A DNA stretch of 64,000 nucleotides from positions 682,001 through 746,000 of the forward strand of contig NZ_FZOU01000001.1 of NCBI RefSeq assembly GCF_900188085.1, written 5' to 3'. Positions 28,501 to 37,171 of the stretch are shown one piece after another. The notes beneath the pieces are model-generated. The model was not told the DNA's origin. It worked only from the letters and a program-made list of their open reading frames with translations, and did not search any database. This DNA comes from Granulicella rosea. GTDB lineage: Bacteria > Acidobacteriota > Terriglobia > Terriglobales > Acidobacteriaceae. How positions within the stretch are numbered: position 1 is the stretch's first letter; each line of letters begins with the position of its first letter. Made by a program: the position numbers and the translations under genes.

Positions 28501-29500
28501 ATCCAACAGCGGCGCACCCACCGGCACGGTGACGGTGACGGTCGACGGTCAGGCGCGCACGCCGATCGCCTTCGGCACGGGCGCATCTACATTGACTCTC
28601 AACCTCGGCGTGGGAACGCACGTCGTCAAGGCAGGCTTCAGCGGGGACTCGATCTACGCCAGCAGCAGCGCCAGCGTCAGCTTCACCGTCGTCAAGGCCA
28701 CAACCACGACCGGCCTCACCATCGCGGCAAGCGCGCCGGGGACCAATCCGACGATCACCTTCACGGCGGCGGTCGCCTCGTCCACCGCAACGGGCGAGAC
28801 CGGCACGGTGAGCTTCTACGCGGGCAGCGTGCTGCTCGGAACGTCGACGTTGACCAACAACACAGCGGTCTATACCACCTCGACCCTTACCTTCGCGAGC
28901 AACAGCTTCACCGCCGTTTACAGCGGCGACGGCAACTTCACCGGGTCGACATCGGCGATCCTGCAGCCCGCGGCGGACTTCGCGCTGACGTCTTCGAGCT
29001 CGAGCCTCGCCATCGCGCAGGGTGGCGTCGCGACGGCCAACATTACCCTAACACCCATCTTCAACTTCGCCGGCGTCATCACGCCCTCGTGCAGCAACCT
29101 GCCCAGCAACTCGGTCTGCCGCTTTCAACCGACGTCGATTAGCTTCAGCGGCAACACTCCGGTCGGCGTGCTGTTGCAGGTCTACACCGACGTATCCCCT
29201 TCGCAGATCAGCCTGCATACGCAGGGCTCCAGCCGGACGGTCTACGCGCTCTTTCTACCGCTCGGCCTGCTGGTTCTCTGCGGACGCCGCTTCACGACGA
29301 AGGCGCGCAGGGCACAGTTGCTGCTGGCCGCCGTCGCCGCGCTCTATGCCGCGACCGGCCTGACCGGATGCGTCGCCCACACGGTCACATCGGTTACGCC
29401 AGCGGGTACACAGAGCGTCACGGTATCCTTCACCAGCGCGGGCGCTGCCACGCCGGTCACGCACTCGCTCGCCTACACCCTCACGGTCAACACGCCCTAA
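25547..29500 (+). CDS. Giant NHL-repeat / Ig-like surface protein
   Basis: A 1317-residue exported protein: signal peptide (to about residue 26, ATAQT), many NHL-type propeller strands (DxxGNLYVADxGNNRI and variants, residues 70-480 and 600-850), an HYDIN/abnormal-spindle-like beta-sandwich (FTPTQSGPRDGAM near 565 and FAPTSRGAYSQ near 920), two Ig-like Big_3_5 modules (about 955-1140) and a hydrophobic C-terminal segment LFLPLGLLVLCGRRF typical of a sorting/anchor tail, followed by a second hydrophobic stretch and a short beta tail. It probably sits at the cell surface. Such proteins are frequent next to Oar receptors in Acidobacteria; its role here, perhaps substrate binding or adhesion, is unknown. 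Confidence 0.8.
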   Translation: MRISKMFIGGLATLALFAVATQATAQTTAQAPFLSVYAGIPTGSTATACANDIPTFTGTHVGDGCVPTQASLSTPSSSAIDVYGNVYISDYGHKLLRVIYQGGAPLTSLLVAASPAISNFVPVPGRIYTIAGAAAAVLATTGTPKALYCNSAGTGTVAIATNGDGCPATESYIQPRGISVDANGNIFFANLGGGEGMRVIYAGGAAVATLITTLNSTVTAPQVGYIYSITGSSTAGFKGDGANARTAQFENVRDVVVDPSGNLYISDGNAAGATTANTNNNIREINAATGIITTIAGNTVAPVIACPAGGSFGGDGGPATAAQLNSPYAMFMDANSNLYLSDSCNGRLRVIYAGGTIPNVSNPVVGDIYTVAGGGALTGGATNVAATQLSIALMQSAGIDAAGNLYIADNTNRYVWQINPITGIATLFSGLGLTGTTAVAAPAAGTYCGGTTATSGPKSVDTIGDGCPALQTAVSPSLRFIGDNLGHVYSIDNSVLRQYTLDSTFPATAVGSSTTQPVAFTAPAMQTDSFKLEGTTATEFSDVGGTACTAVASIPASTLCVYNVQFTPTQSGPRDGAMVLGAGLATALLSGSGTAAQLSVDPGTQTTLGSGLTPQGIVADDSGNVYVADARANQLVAINIAKNTSTTVMTGLSKPGQAAIDGAGNLYVADAGNNRIAELPVGGAVRSLGAGLSAPQGVAVDGVGNLYIADTGNNRIVEIVAGGQQRVLPFSGLAQPTRIAVDGAGDLFVADTGNSRVVEWIAGQGQTVVSFGTTSVKPAGLAVDAAGNLYVADTNSLQVLEVLAGTTTVNTLVSGLKSPADLSIGPNASLYVADSQATAAIALNRSLGAIGFPITNVGENSSASISVANTGNAALSFTGATLVSNATGVFTVAAASANGCALSQTVAAGASCLLNATFAPTSRGAYSQIDTFTTNAANSGSVQALLAGTGAQLIGTTTAITITSPTTSTIGFGTPVVLSTLVTLSSNSGAPTGTVTVTVDGQARTPIAFGTGASTLTLNLGVGTHVVKAGFSGDSIYASSSASVSFTVVKATTTTGLTIAASAPGTNPTITFTAAVASSTATGETGTVSFYAGSVLLGTSTLTNNTAVYTTSTLTFASNSFTAVYSGDGNFTGSTSAILQPAADFALTSSSSSLAIAQGGVATANITLTPIFNFAGVITPSCSNLPSNSVCRFQPTSISFSGNTPVGVLLQVYTDVSPSQISLHTQGSSRTVYALFLPLGLLVLCGRRFTTKARRAQLLLAAVAALYAATGLTGCVAHTVTSVTPAGTQSVTVSFTSAGAATPVTHSLAYTLTVNTP

Positions 29501-29522
29501 CCTGCTTCGTTCGAGGTATGAC

Positions 29523-30713
29523 ATGCGTCTCAAACTATGGCTGGCTGCTGCAACCATCTCGCTGTCGGCCATCCAGGCAATCGCCCAGACTCCGCCCAAG
29601 ACCTTCGAGTTCGATGGCCAGCAGCTTCTCCGTCTGCGCGAGCAGCCGAACAGCCCCGCAGTCAAGGCGGCGCTTGCGGAGGCCGACTCCGCGATGCACG
29701 CCGGACCCTTCACCGTGACGGCGAAGCCGCAGGCTCCGCCCAGCGGCGACAAGCACGATTACATGAGCCTCGCGCGGTACTTCTGGCCCAACCCCGCGAC
29801 CCCCAACCACCTGCCGTATGTGCGGCGCGACGGGCAGTCCAACCCGCAGATCCAATCCATCCCGGACCATGAATACCTCTTCAAGATGGAGGAGGCCGTC
29901 CATGCGCTGGCGCTGGGCTATGTGCTGACCGGGCGCGAGGAGTATGCGGCTCGAGCCACGCTGCTGCTGCGCGCCTGGTTCCTCGATCCGAAGACGAAGA
30001 TGAATCCGAACCTGCAATATGCGCAGGCCGTGCTGGGGGTCAACGGAGGCCGCGGGCGGGGCATTCTCGACGCGCGCGGGCTGCCCGACGTGACCGATGC
30101 GGTCGCGATGATCGAGGGTTCGAAGAGCTGGACCGCGGTCGACGATGACGGCATACGGGGCTGGTTCAACGACTACTACACATGGCTGACGAAGAGCGAC
30201 AACGGCCGCGACGAGGCCGACGCGAAGAACAACCATGCAAGCTGGTACGACTTCCAGGCCGTCGGCATCGCGCTGTTTCTCGGCCGCCAGGGGGACGCGC
30301 GCGCCATGCTGCTGGCTGCTCGAACCAGGCGCATTGCGCCGCAGATCGACGCCGATGGCAAGCAGCCGCTCGAACTCGGGCGTACAAAGTCCTTCGGCTA
30401 CTCCGTCTTCAATCTCGAAGCGCTGATGCGCCTTGCCGACTACGGCGCCGCCGTCGGCGTCGATCTGTGGAAGTACCAGGCGCCCGGCGGAGGCTCAATC
30501 CGCGCCGCGCTGGACTACCTGATTCCCTTCGCGCTGAACAAAGAGCGCTGGAGCCACGAAGACATTACGGGCTTCAACGGCGACGAACTCAGGCTGCCGT
30601 TGTTGCAGGCCGCCGCACGCTTTCACGAGCCGGCCTATCTCGCCGCCGCCGATCGCCTCAAAGGCAAGGAGACCGCCGAGATGCTCATCCTGCGCAGCCG
30701 CGTTGCGCCTTAG
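29523..30713 (+). CDS. Alginate-lyase-superfamily enzyme
   Basis: A 396-residue exported (alpha/alpha)-barrel protein. A signal peptide ends near residue 22 (AIAQT). The alginate-lyase family signatures are visible: HDYMSLARYFWPNP near residue 80, NNHASWYDFQ (catalytic Asn/His/Tyr region near 238) and ELGRTKSFGYSVFNLEAL near 288. It starts 22 bases after the NHL gene. The family cleaves alginate or other uronate polymers by beta-elimination, but members in soil bacteria are functionally varied, so the substrate is open. Confidence 0.85.
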   Translation: MRLKLWLAAATISLSAIQAIAQTPPKTFEFDGQQLLRLREQPNSPAVKAALAEADSAMHAGPFTVTAKPQAPPSGDKHDYMSLARYFWPNPATPNHLPYVRRDGQSNPQIQSIPDHEYLFKMEEAVHALALGYVLTGREEYAARATLLLRAWFLDPKTKMNPNLQYAQAVLGVNGGRGRGILDARGLPDVTDAVAMIEGSKSWTAVDDDGIRGWFNDYYTWLTKSDNGRDEADAKNNHASWYDFQAVGIALFLGRQGDARAMLLAARTRRIAPQIDADGKQPLELGRTKSFGYSVFNLEALMRLADYGAAVGVDLWKYQAPGGGSIRAALDYLIPFALNKERWSHEDITGFNGDELRLPLLQAAARFHEPAYLAAADRLKGKETAEMLILRSRVAP

Positions 30714-30876
30714 CCGCGGGAACGTCGCGGCTCCCGATTGGGAGTTGTCGCCTGCGCGGGGCGCTGCTAGTATCCCCACATCACTGCTGCCGGTCTCGAA
30801 TCGCACTTCCGGGCCTCCGTTGTCATAGAGAACTACCGCCCTCGCAGGGCCGATGGATTACATTCCGAGGTGAAAG

Positions 30877-31710
30877 ATGGACGGTCGCGTTCACGGTATC
30901 GACGTTTCGCATAACAACGGCGCCATCGACTGGGACGCCGCTTCGGACGCCGGCATTCAGTTTGCCTTCGCGAAGGTGTCGCAGGGATGCGACCCCACGA
31001 AGCCCTGGTATGCCGATACGCGCTTCGCCGAAAACTGGCCGGCCATGCTGGACGCCGGAATTCTGCGTGGCGGCTATCACTTCATCGGACCGCCGCTGGC
31101 GACCATGCCCCAGGCGAACTGGATGGACGACATCCATAGCCAGATCGATCACTTTCTCGACCTTCTCGGGCCTCTGCAGCCGGGCGACCTGCCTCCCGTG
31201 CTCGATCTGGAGAACGGCGACAACCCTGGCCGTTGGCAGAGTCTGATCACCGCCGACCGCGCCGGCGCGCTGGCGCTGGTGCGGGAGCTGATCGTCTACA
31301 CCGCGGCCCAGAGCGGCGTCACGCCGATTCTCTACACCGGCAACTTCTGGACCGGCGAGCTGGGCGATCCGAGCGCGGTGGGCGACAACATGCCCTTTGC
31401 CGCAAACCCGCTCTGGCTCTCGCAGTACCCCTGCGTCCACACGCCGGTTCCGCTTCCCGGCCAGCCGGGCAAGACCGACTCCGGCGAGGCGGCCAGCTTC
31501 GACGAGTATGCCCTGAAGCTCGACGGCAGAACGCCGCTCCACATGCCCGCCCTGTGGGGTGGCAAAGACAATCCCAACTGGACCTTCTGGCAGTTCTCCG
31601 CCTTCGGCAAGATCCCCGCTATCAGCCCCAATGTACTCGACCTCGACGTCTTCAACGGCTCGCTTGCACAACTCGAAGCTCTGACGATCCCCGCCCCGCC
31701 CGCAGGCTGA
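30877..31710 (+). CDS. GH25 lysozyme-like muramidase
   Basis: A 277-residue single-domain GH25 protein. HGIDVSHNNGAIDW at the N-terminus and PVLDLENGD near residue 108 supply the conserved acidic residues, and GGYHFIGP and TPILYTGNFW fit the barrel. There is no signal peptide: the catalytic domain begins at residue 5. GAGGTGAAAG lies just before the ATG. Without an export signal it could be released by another route, act after lysis, or be a phage-derived gene. It precedes the SpoIIE phosphatase by only 12 bases. Confidence 0.87.
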   Translation: MDGRVHGIDVSHNNGAIDWDAASDAGIQFAFAKVSQGCDPTKPWYADTRFAENWPAMLDAGILRGGYHFIGPPLATMPQANWMDDIHSQIDHFLDLLGPLQPGDLPPVLDLENGDNPGRWQSLITADRAGALALVRELIVYTAAQSGVTPILYTGNFWTGELGDPSAVGDNMPFAANPLWLSQYPCVHTPVPLPGQPGKTDSGEAASFDEYALKLDGRTPLHMPALWGGKDNPNWTFWQFSAFGKIPAISPNVLDLDVFNGSLAQLEALTIPAPPAG

Positions 31711-31722
31711 TACATTAGACGC

Positions 31723-33816
31723 GTGCGCATCCAAGCAATCCATCGCCGCTGGACCGGCGCCCTGGCTCCCTATGGCTGGGCGGGCCGCTGGTTTGCGCGC
31801 CTGCTTCCGCCGGTGCTTGCGCTGTTGCTGGTCGACCTGCTTCTGCGGCCAGCGCCTGCCCTGGTCAGATTGCTGCTTACCATCGGGATCGTGGCTGTCG
31901 CGCCGCTGAGTCTGGTGGTGCTATGGCGAGTGGCGACGCGCCGACTGCTCTGGCGCGTGCGCAATCGCCTGATCGTCACGTATCTGCTGCTGGGGCTTGC
32001 GCCGATCCTGCTCTTCGGAACGCTGACGTTCATGGCGGGCTATCTCTTTGCTGGGCAGTACGCGACCACCTCCGCGCTGCGGCTGATCGATCAGGCCGTC
32101 GAACAGGTGAACACGGAGGCGGCGGGATTCGCCATGCTCAGTCTGGCCGGCACGCTGCCTGCACAGTCGCCCTTGGTCAACGGACAGACGCCTGCCTCGG
32201 ACCGCATCGCGCTGGCAACCATGAGCGGCGGCGCGTGGCGCGATCTCTCGACCGGCCCCACGCCGCGCAGTCCCTTCGCGGGCAAGGCTTCGCCCGACTG
32301 GCTTCATTCCGGGTTTCGCGGGGTCGTCAATCTGGACGGACAGCTCTATCTTTGTTCGGCCATTGAGGTCGCCCTCGGCCAGCGCAAGGCGCTCGTCCTC
32401 GGCTCCATGCCGCTGTCGTCGCAGGCGCTGCGGGCGATGGGCCAGGGGCTGGGAAGGATCACGCTCTTCCCGATCGGGCTCGGCCAGACAGGCGACAAGA
32501 AAGGCTCGAAGCTCGCGATTCACAAGTCGCCCGACGAGAAGAGCGAGGAGATCGACATCGGCGATCCCGGCTCTAACGATTGGACTCCCTCCAGCAAGTT
32601 TGAACGCGTGAGCGGCGGCGCCGTGCCCGCGGCGAAGTTCCTGCTGGACACACGCGTCTTCTTCTCCGCGCCGATGACGGTTCGAGACTGGGAGGGCGGC
32701 TCTGCCGGGCAGGCGATCGTGCTGGTCGAGTCCCGTCCCACCGTCCTTTATGACCGTCTCTTCGCCGCCTCGGCCGGCATCGGCAAGTATGTGCGGCTGT
32801 TCCTGATCGGAACGGCAATCCTCTTCGGCATCATCGAACTGCTCGCCCTGTTCATGGCGATCGGCCTCGGCCGGACGATCACCCGGTCGGTCGCCGAGCT
32901 GTATGAGGGTACGGTCGAGATCGATCGCGGCAACTTCGCGTATCGCATGCCGCAGGGCAAGAACGACCAGCTTGGAGCGCTTTCGAACTCCTTCAACACC
33001 ATGGCCGCCAGCATGGTGGAGCTGCTGGCGCAGCAGCGCGAAAAGCAGCGGCTCGAAAGCGAGCTGGCCATTGCGCAGGATGTGCAGCGCAACCTCTTTC
33101 CGCATTCGCCGATGGCCTTTGACGGTCTGGAGGTGCATGCGGTCTGCATCCCCGCGCGCACGGTCAGCGGCGATTACTTCGACTTCTTCTGCGAGGGCCG
33201 GCAGTTCTGCCTAGCGCTGGGCGATATCAGCGGCAAGGGCATGTCCGCGGCGCTGCTGATGGCGTCGCTGCACGCTGCGGTGCGGTCGCTGGGGCTCAGC
33301 GCGGAGGCGGCGGATCACGGCGCGCCCTCGTCCGCGCGGCTGGTCAGCCTGCTAAACAGGCAGCTCTTCCAGAGCACGCAGCCCGAACGCTACGCCACGC
33401 TCTTCCTCACGTTCTACGACGGCGCGACGCGCCAACTGACCTATACCAACGGCGGGCACCTGGCGCCGTGGCTGATGTCCGCCGACGGCACGTTTTCCTC
33501 GCTCGACCGGGGCGGCCCGGTGGTCGGTCTGCTGAACGGGCTCGCCTACCAGGAGACGCACCTGGGCTTCGCTCAGGGCGACCTGCTGGTGGCTTACTCC
33601 GACGGCCTGACGGAGGCCGAGAACGAGTCGGGCGAGTTCGGCGAAGAGCGTCTCTTTGAATTCGTCTCACAGCACCGCAGCCTGCCGCTGGACGAACTTG
33701 CCCAGCGAACCTTGGAGCGGGTGCAGGGCTGGATCGGCGAGACCGAGCAGATGGACGACATGACCATCCTCTTCGCCCGCGTCACGACCCGGCTGCCGCC
33801 GCCCGCTTTGCTATAA
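31723..33816 (+). CDS. Membrane SpoIIE-type PP2C phosphatase with HAMP
   Basis: A 697-residue inner-membrane protein. Two to three hydrophobic segments occur in residues 28-110, an extracytoplasmic domain to about 350, a further membrane helix (LFLIGTAILFGIIELLALF, 360-380), a HAMP linker, a coiled segment (EKQRLESELAIAQDVQRNLFP) and a SpoIIE phosphatase domain (SGDYFDFF, LALGDISGKGMSAALLMA, TNGGHLAP, LLVAYSDGLTEAEN). Start is GTG 31723, with no good ribosome site. Such proteins set the phosphorylation of anti-anti-sigma partners, but no STAS or RsbW gene is near. Confidence 0.9.
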   Translation: MRIQAIHRRWTGALAPYGWAGRWFARLLPPVLALLLVDLLLRPAPALVRLLLTIGIVAVAPLSLVVLWRVATRRLLWRVRNRLIVTYLLLGLAPILLFGTLTFMAGYLFAGQYATTSALRLIDQAVEQVNTEAAGFAMLSLAGTLPAQSPLVNGQTPASDRIALATMSGGAWRDLSTGPTPRSPFAGKASPDWLHSGFRGVVNLDGQLYLCSAIEVALGQRKALVLGSMPLSSQALRAMGQGLGRITLFPIGLGQTGDKKGSKLAIHKSPDEKSEEIDIGDPGSNDWTPSSKFERVSGGAVPAAKFLLDTRVFFSAPMTVRDWEGGSAGQAIVLVESRPTVLYDRLFAASAGIGKYVRLFLIGTAILFGIIELLALFMAIGLGRTITRSVAELYEGTVEIDRGNFAYRMPQGKNDQLGALSNSFNTMAASMVELLAQQREKQRLESELAIAQDVQRNLFPHSPMAFDGLEVHAVCIPARTVSGDYFDFFCEGRQFCLALGDISGKGMSAALLMASLHAAVRSLGLSAEAADHGAPSSARLVSLLNRQLFQSTQPERYATLFLTFYDGATRQLTYTNGGHLAPWLMSADGTFSSLDRGGPVVGLLNGLAYQETHLGFAQGDLLVAYSDGLTEAENESGEFGEERLFEFVSQHRSLPLDELAQRTLERVQGWIGETEQMDDMTILFARVTTRLPPPALL

Positions 33817-33823
33817 CAACACT

Positions 33824-35083
33824 ATGCCCTCTTTGTGCAGTCGCCTGAGTCTTGTCGCCGTGGCCTTATCGCTTTCCGCGCACCTGTCGCTGGCGCAGAG
33901 CGGCAAGAGCGCGGCCAGGACGCATCGCGCCGCGCCCACACCGACCGGCCCGACGGTGGTCTTCGACACGACCATGGGCCGCCTCGTCTGTCGTCTTTAT
34001 GCCGCGCAGGCGCCGGAGCTGACCGCGAACTTCATCTCGCTCGCCACGGGCGCGCAGGTGTGGAAGGATCCGCTGACCGGCGTGCCGCAACCCGGCAAGC
34101 CGTTCTACGACGGCACCGCGATCTATGGCCTGACCGACGCCGTCACCGGCGGGGACCGCGTCGGCGGGGGTCTGGGCACGGCCGGCGAGCCGCTGCCGGG
34201 CGCGAAGACCGCGGGGCTCGCCTTCGATCGTCCCGGCCGTCTCGCGATGGCGATCCGCAAGGGCAAGATCAGTCGCTCCTCCTTCGTCATCAGCGTTCAC
34301 GCGGACGCGGAGATGGACGAGAACGACCGTGGCGCGATCTTCGGCCAGTGCGACGATGCGACGGTGGAGCTTGCCGCGAAGATCTCGCACCTGATGCTGA
34401 CGACGGACAATCATCCGTCCAGCCCGGTGGCGATCAACAAGATCAGCATCGTGCAGCCGGATCAGCCGCTGCCGCCGGTCGCGCCGGATGTGCCCGTCGC
34501 GAGCGTCGTGCCGCAGCCCACGCCGCCGCCGGTGTCGACGATCGCCGCGCCCGAACCGACTGGGCCGACCGCGAAGATCGAGACCAGCATGGGTACGCTC
34601 ACCTGCAGACTCTTCGAGAAGGAGGCGCCGGTCGCGACCGGGGTCTTCATCGGGCTCGCCGAGGGCACGAAGGCTTGGACGATGCCGCACACCCACGTCA
34701 CGATGCGGGGCAAGCCCTTCTACAACGGGCTGCTCTTCAACCGTGTGCTGCCGGACTTCATGATTCAGAACCAGAACTATCCCGGCGGTTCGACCGGCGG
34801 CGGCGAGATCGGTATCCAGTATTCCATCGAGATTGTGCCGGGGCTGAACTTCGACCGGCCCGGACGGCTGGCCATGGCGAACAGCGGCCCGGACGAGAAC
34901 GACAGCTCGTTCTTCATCACGGACGCGCCCCGGCACTCGGGCCTCGACGACCACTTCACAATCTTCGGCCAGTGCGACGATGCGTCGGTGAAGATCGTCT
35001 CCGAGATCGCAAGAGTTCCGCGCGACGCCCACAACCGGCCTGTGACGCCGGTCGTAATTCGGCGGGTCACGATCGTGCGGTAG
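33824..35083 (+). CDS. Tandem cyclophilin-type peptidyl-prolyl isomerase
   Basis: A 419-residue exported protein (signal peptide to about residue 24) with two cyclophilin domains joined by a Pro-rich linker (about 205-245). The second (248-419) keeps the active-site run FNRVLPDFMIQ, SSFFITDAP and DHFTIFGQC. The first (42-205) has AIYGLTDAVTGGDRVG in the matching place and lacks the Arg-Phe-Met-Gln set, so it is probably not catalytic. It begins seven bases after the phosphatase stop. A periplasmic folding role is likely; the first domain may bind substrate. Confidence 0.88.
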   Translation: MPSLCSRLSLVAVALSLSAHLSLAQSGKSAARTHRAAPTPTGPTVVFDTTMGRLVCRLYAAQAPELTANFISLATGAQVWKDPLTGVPQPGKPFYDGTAIYGLTDAVTGGDRVGGGLGTAGEPLPGAKTAGLAFDRPGRLAMAIRKGKISRSSFVISVHADAEMDENDRGAIFGQCDDATVELAAKISHLMLTTDNHPSSPVAINKISIVQPDQPLPPVAPDVPVASVVPQPTPPPVSTIAAPEPTGPTAKIETSMGTLTCRLFEKEAPVATGVFIGLAEGTKAWTMPHTHVTMRGKPFYNGLLFNRVLPDFMIQNQNYPGGSTGGGEIGIQYSIEIVPGLNFDRPGRLAMANSGPDENDSSFFITDAPRHSGLDDHFTIFGQCDDASVKIVSEIARVPRDAHNRPVTPVVIRRVTIVR

Positions 35084-35224
35084 CCGCGCGGATTCAAGAC
35101 GAAACTCGCAAGAACCATTTCGGGACTGTCGCGACGAAGACGGCGAAAGCCATGCCGCCGCGGCCGGGAGTTCTGCCAGAATGTTTCAGCGAGCGGTTTC
35201 GCTCCGCGCGCGGAGACAGGCCCA

Positions 35225-37141
35225 GTGGCAGATCGGCAGGCTTCCAGACCCGCGACGACGGCGGGATCGTCGCGCAATCGTTGGCTTCTCTTCGCGCTGC
35301 TGCTGGCGACGCTGCTTGCCTATGCGAACTCCTTCGACAATGCCTTTCACTTCGACGACTTCCACACCGTCACGGACAACCCCGCGATCCGCAGACTGAG
35401 CAACGTGCCGCGCTTCTTCGCCGACGCGGGCACGTTCAGCGTGCTGCCCGCGAACCGGACCTACCGGCCGCTGGTTTCGGCGTCGCTTGCGCTGGACTAC
35501 GCGCTGGGACATGGCTACGTGCCGTTCTGGTTCCACCTCACCACCTTCCTGTGGTTCCTGCTGCTGCTGGGATGCCTCTTCCTCTGGTACGAGACGCTGT
35601 TCGCGAGAGCCGCCGGCGAGGCTCAGGCTGGCGTCGCGCTGCTGACGACGGCGTGGTTCGGTCTGCATCCCGCGATGGCGGAGACGGTGAACTACGTCAT
35701 CCAGCGCGGCGACCTCTTCTGCACGCTGGGCTGTGTCACGGGCCTGCTGGCGTATGCGCGGCGACCGCATCTGCGTCGCACGGGCGCGTACCTGCTGCCG
35801 CTTGTCGCCGCGCTGCTGTGTAAGCCGCCGGCGGCCGTCTTCCCCGTGCTGCTGCTGTTCTATGTCTTCTTCTTCGAGGCGCCGGAGGGTCGTGGACGCT
35901 GGCGAACAAGCGCGCTGGCGATGCTGCCTTCGCTGACGGTGACGGCGGCGGCGCTGTGTCTGCAGTCGGCCATGACGCCGAAGAGCTTTGCGCCTTCCAT
36001 CCTTTCGCCGTGGGAGTACCGGATGACGCAGCCATGGGTGTGGCTGCGCTACTTCGGCGCGCTGTTTCTACCGCTGCATCTGAACGTCGACTCCGACCTT
36101 GCACCGTTTCACGCGTGGAACGCACAGGCCGCGCTGGGCTTCGCGTTCGTCGCGCTGCTGGCGGCGGCGATCGTTGCGACGTCGCGGCGCAGGCGGTGGT
36201 ATCCCGTGGCGTATGGGTTGATCTGGTTCGTCGCGACGCAGCTTCCCACCTCGGTCTATGCGCTCTCGGAGGTGGAGAACGACCATCGCATGTTCTTCTC
36301 CTTCGCGGGTCTTGTCCCGGCCGTCGCGTGGACGCTGTGGCTGGGTCTGCAACATGCGCTTGGGCCTTCGTCGCTGCAACGTCCGCGGCCCGCGCTGGTT
36401 GCGCTTGCCGTGCTTGCGTTAGGCGGCTATGCGTGGGGCGTGCATGCGCGCAATCGCGTGTGGTCGACCGAGGAGACGCTGTGGCTCGACGACGTGCAGA
36501 AGTCGCCGCACAACGGGCGCGGCCTGATGATCTACGGCCTGACGCAGATGAACAAGGGCGCGTATGCGCAGGCGTTGAGGTACTTCAACGATGCGGCGCA
36601 ATACACGCCGAACTACGCGACGCTCGAGATCAACCTCGGCGTCGTGTGCGGCGCGATGAACCGCGCGGCGGAGGCCGAGCGGCACTTTCAACGAGCGATC
36701 TCGCTGGCACCGGAGGATGACCAGGGACACGCCTTCTATGGGCGCTGGCTGCTTGCGCAGAACCGCCTTGCAGAGGCGATTGCGGAAGAGCGCAAAGCCA
36801 TCGCACTGAACCCCGCGCGGCCCATGGAGCGCGAGCTGTTATTGGCGGCGCAGCAAGCTCCGCGGGCGCATGCGGGCGAGCTGGTCGATCGTTCGCTGAG
36901 CCTGAACCAGGCGGGCAGGTTCGAAGAGAGCATCGCGGCGGCGAGGGCCGCGCTCGAAGCCGACCCAGGCTCGGCCGTCGCATGGAACAACATCGCCGCC
37001 AACTACGAGGCGATGCATCGCTGGGATGAGGCGATCGACGCGGCGCGGCGCGCGCTCGCGCTCAAGCCCGACTTCCAACTGGCAAAGAACAATCTCGCCT
37101 GGTCGGAGTCGCAGAAGCGGCTCAACGTTCATGCGCGATAA
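35225..37141 (+). CDS. TMTC-like membrane protein with C-terminal TPRs
   Basis: A 638-residue protein. About ten hydrophobic helices (residues 18-410) follow an early loop motif YANSFDNAFHFDDFH, which matches the first-loop DD motif of the TMTC/GT-C glycosyltransferase-like family. The last third (about 430-630) is made of TPR repeats (ALRYFNDAAQYTPNYATLEINLG and others). GTG 35225 is the furthest start that keeps a short hydrophilic N-terminus; no ribosome site is strong. Eukaryotic TMTCs are O-mannosyltransferases; whether bacterial homologues transfer sugars is not established. It is convergent with a GT2 gene 30 bases away. Confidence 0.8.
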   Translation: MADRQASRPATTAGSSRNRWLLFALLLATLLAYANSFDNAFHFDDFHTVTDNPAIRRLSNVPRFFADAGTFSVLPANRTYRPLVSASLALDYALGHGYVPFWFHLTTFLWFLLLLGCLFLWYETLFARAAGEAQAGVALLTTAWFGLHPAMAETVNYVIQRGDLFCTLGCVTGLLAYARRPHLRRTGAYLLPLVAALLCKPPAAVFPVLLLFYVFFFEAPEGRGRWRTSALAMLPSLTVTAAALCLQSAMTPKSFAPSILSPWEYRMTQPWVWLRYFGALFLPLHLNVDSDLAPFHAWNAQAALGFAFVALLAAAIVATSRRRRWYPVAYGLIWFVATQLPTSVYALSEVENDHRMFFSFAGLVPAVAWTLWLGLQHALGPSSLQRPRPALVALAVLALGGYAWGVHARNRVWSTEETLWLDDVQKSPHNGRGLMIYGLTQMNKGAYAQALRYFNDAAQYTPNYATLEINLGVVCGAMNRAAEAERHFQRAISLAPEDDQGHAFYGRWLLAQNRLAEAIAEERKAIALNPARPMERELLLAAQQAPRAHAGELVDRSLSLNQAGRFEESIAAARAALEADPGSAVAWNNIAANYEAMHRWDEAIDAARRALALKPDFQLAKNNLAWSESQKRLNVHAR

Positions 37142-37171
37142 GCTGAGCCATCGACAGCGCCGAGAGCGGAT

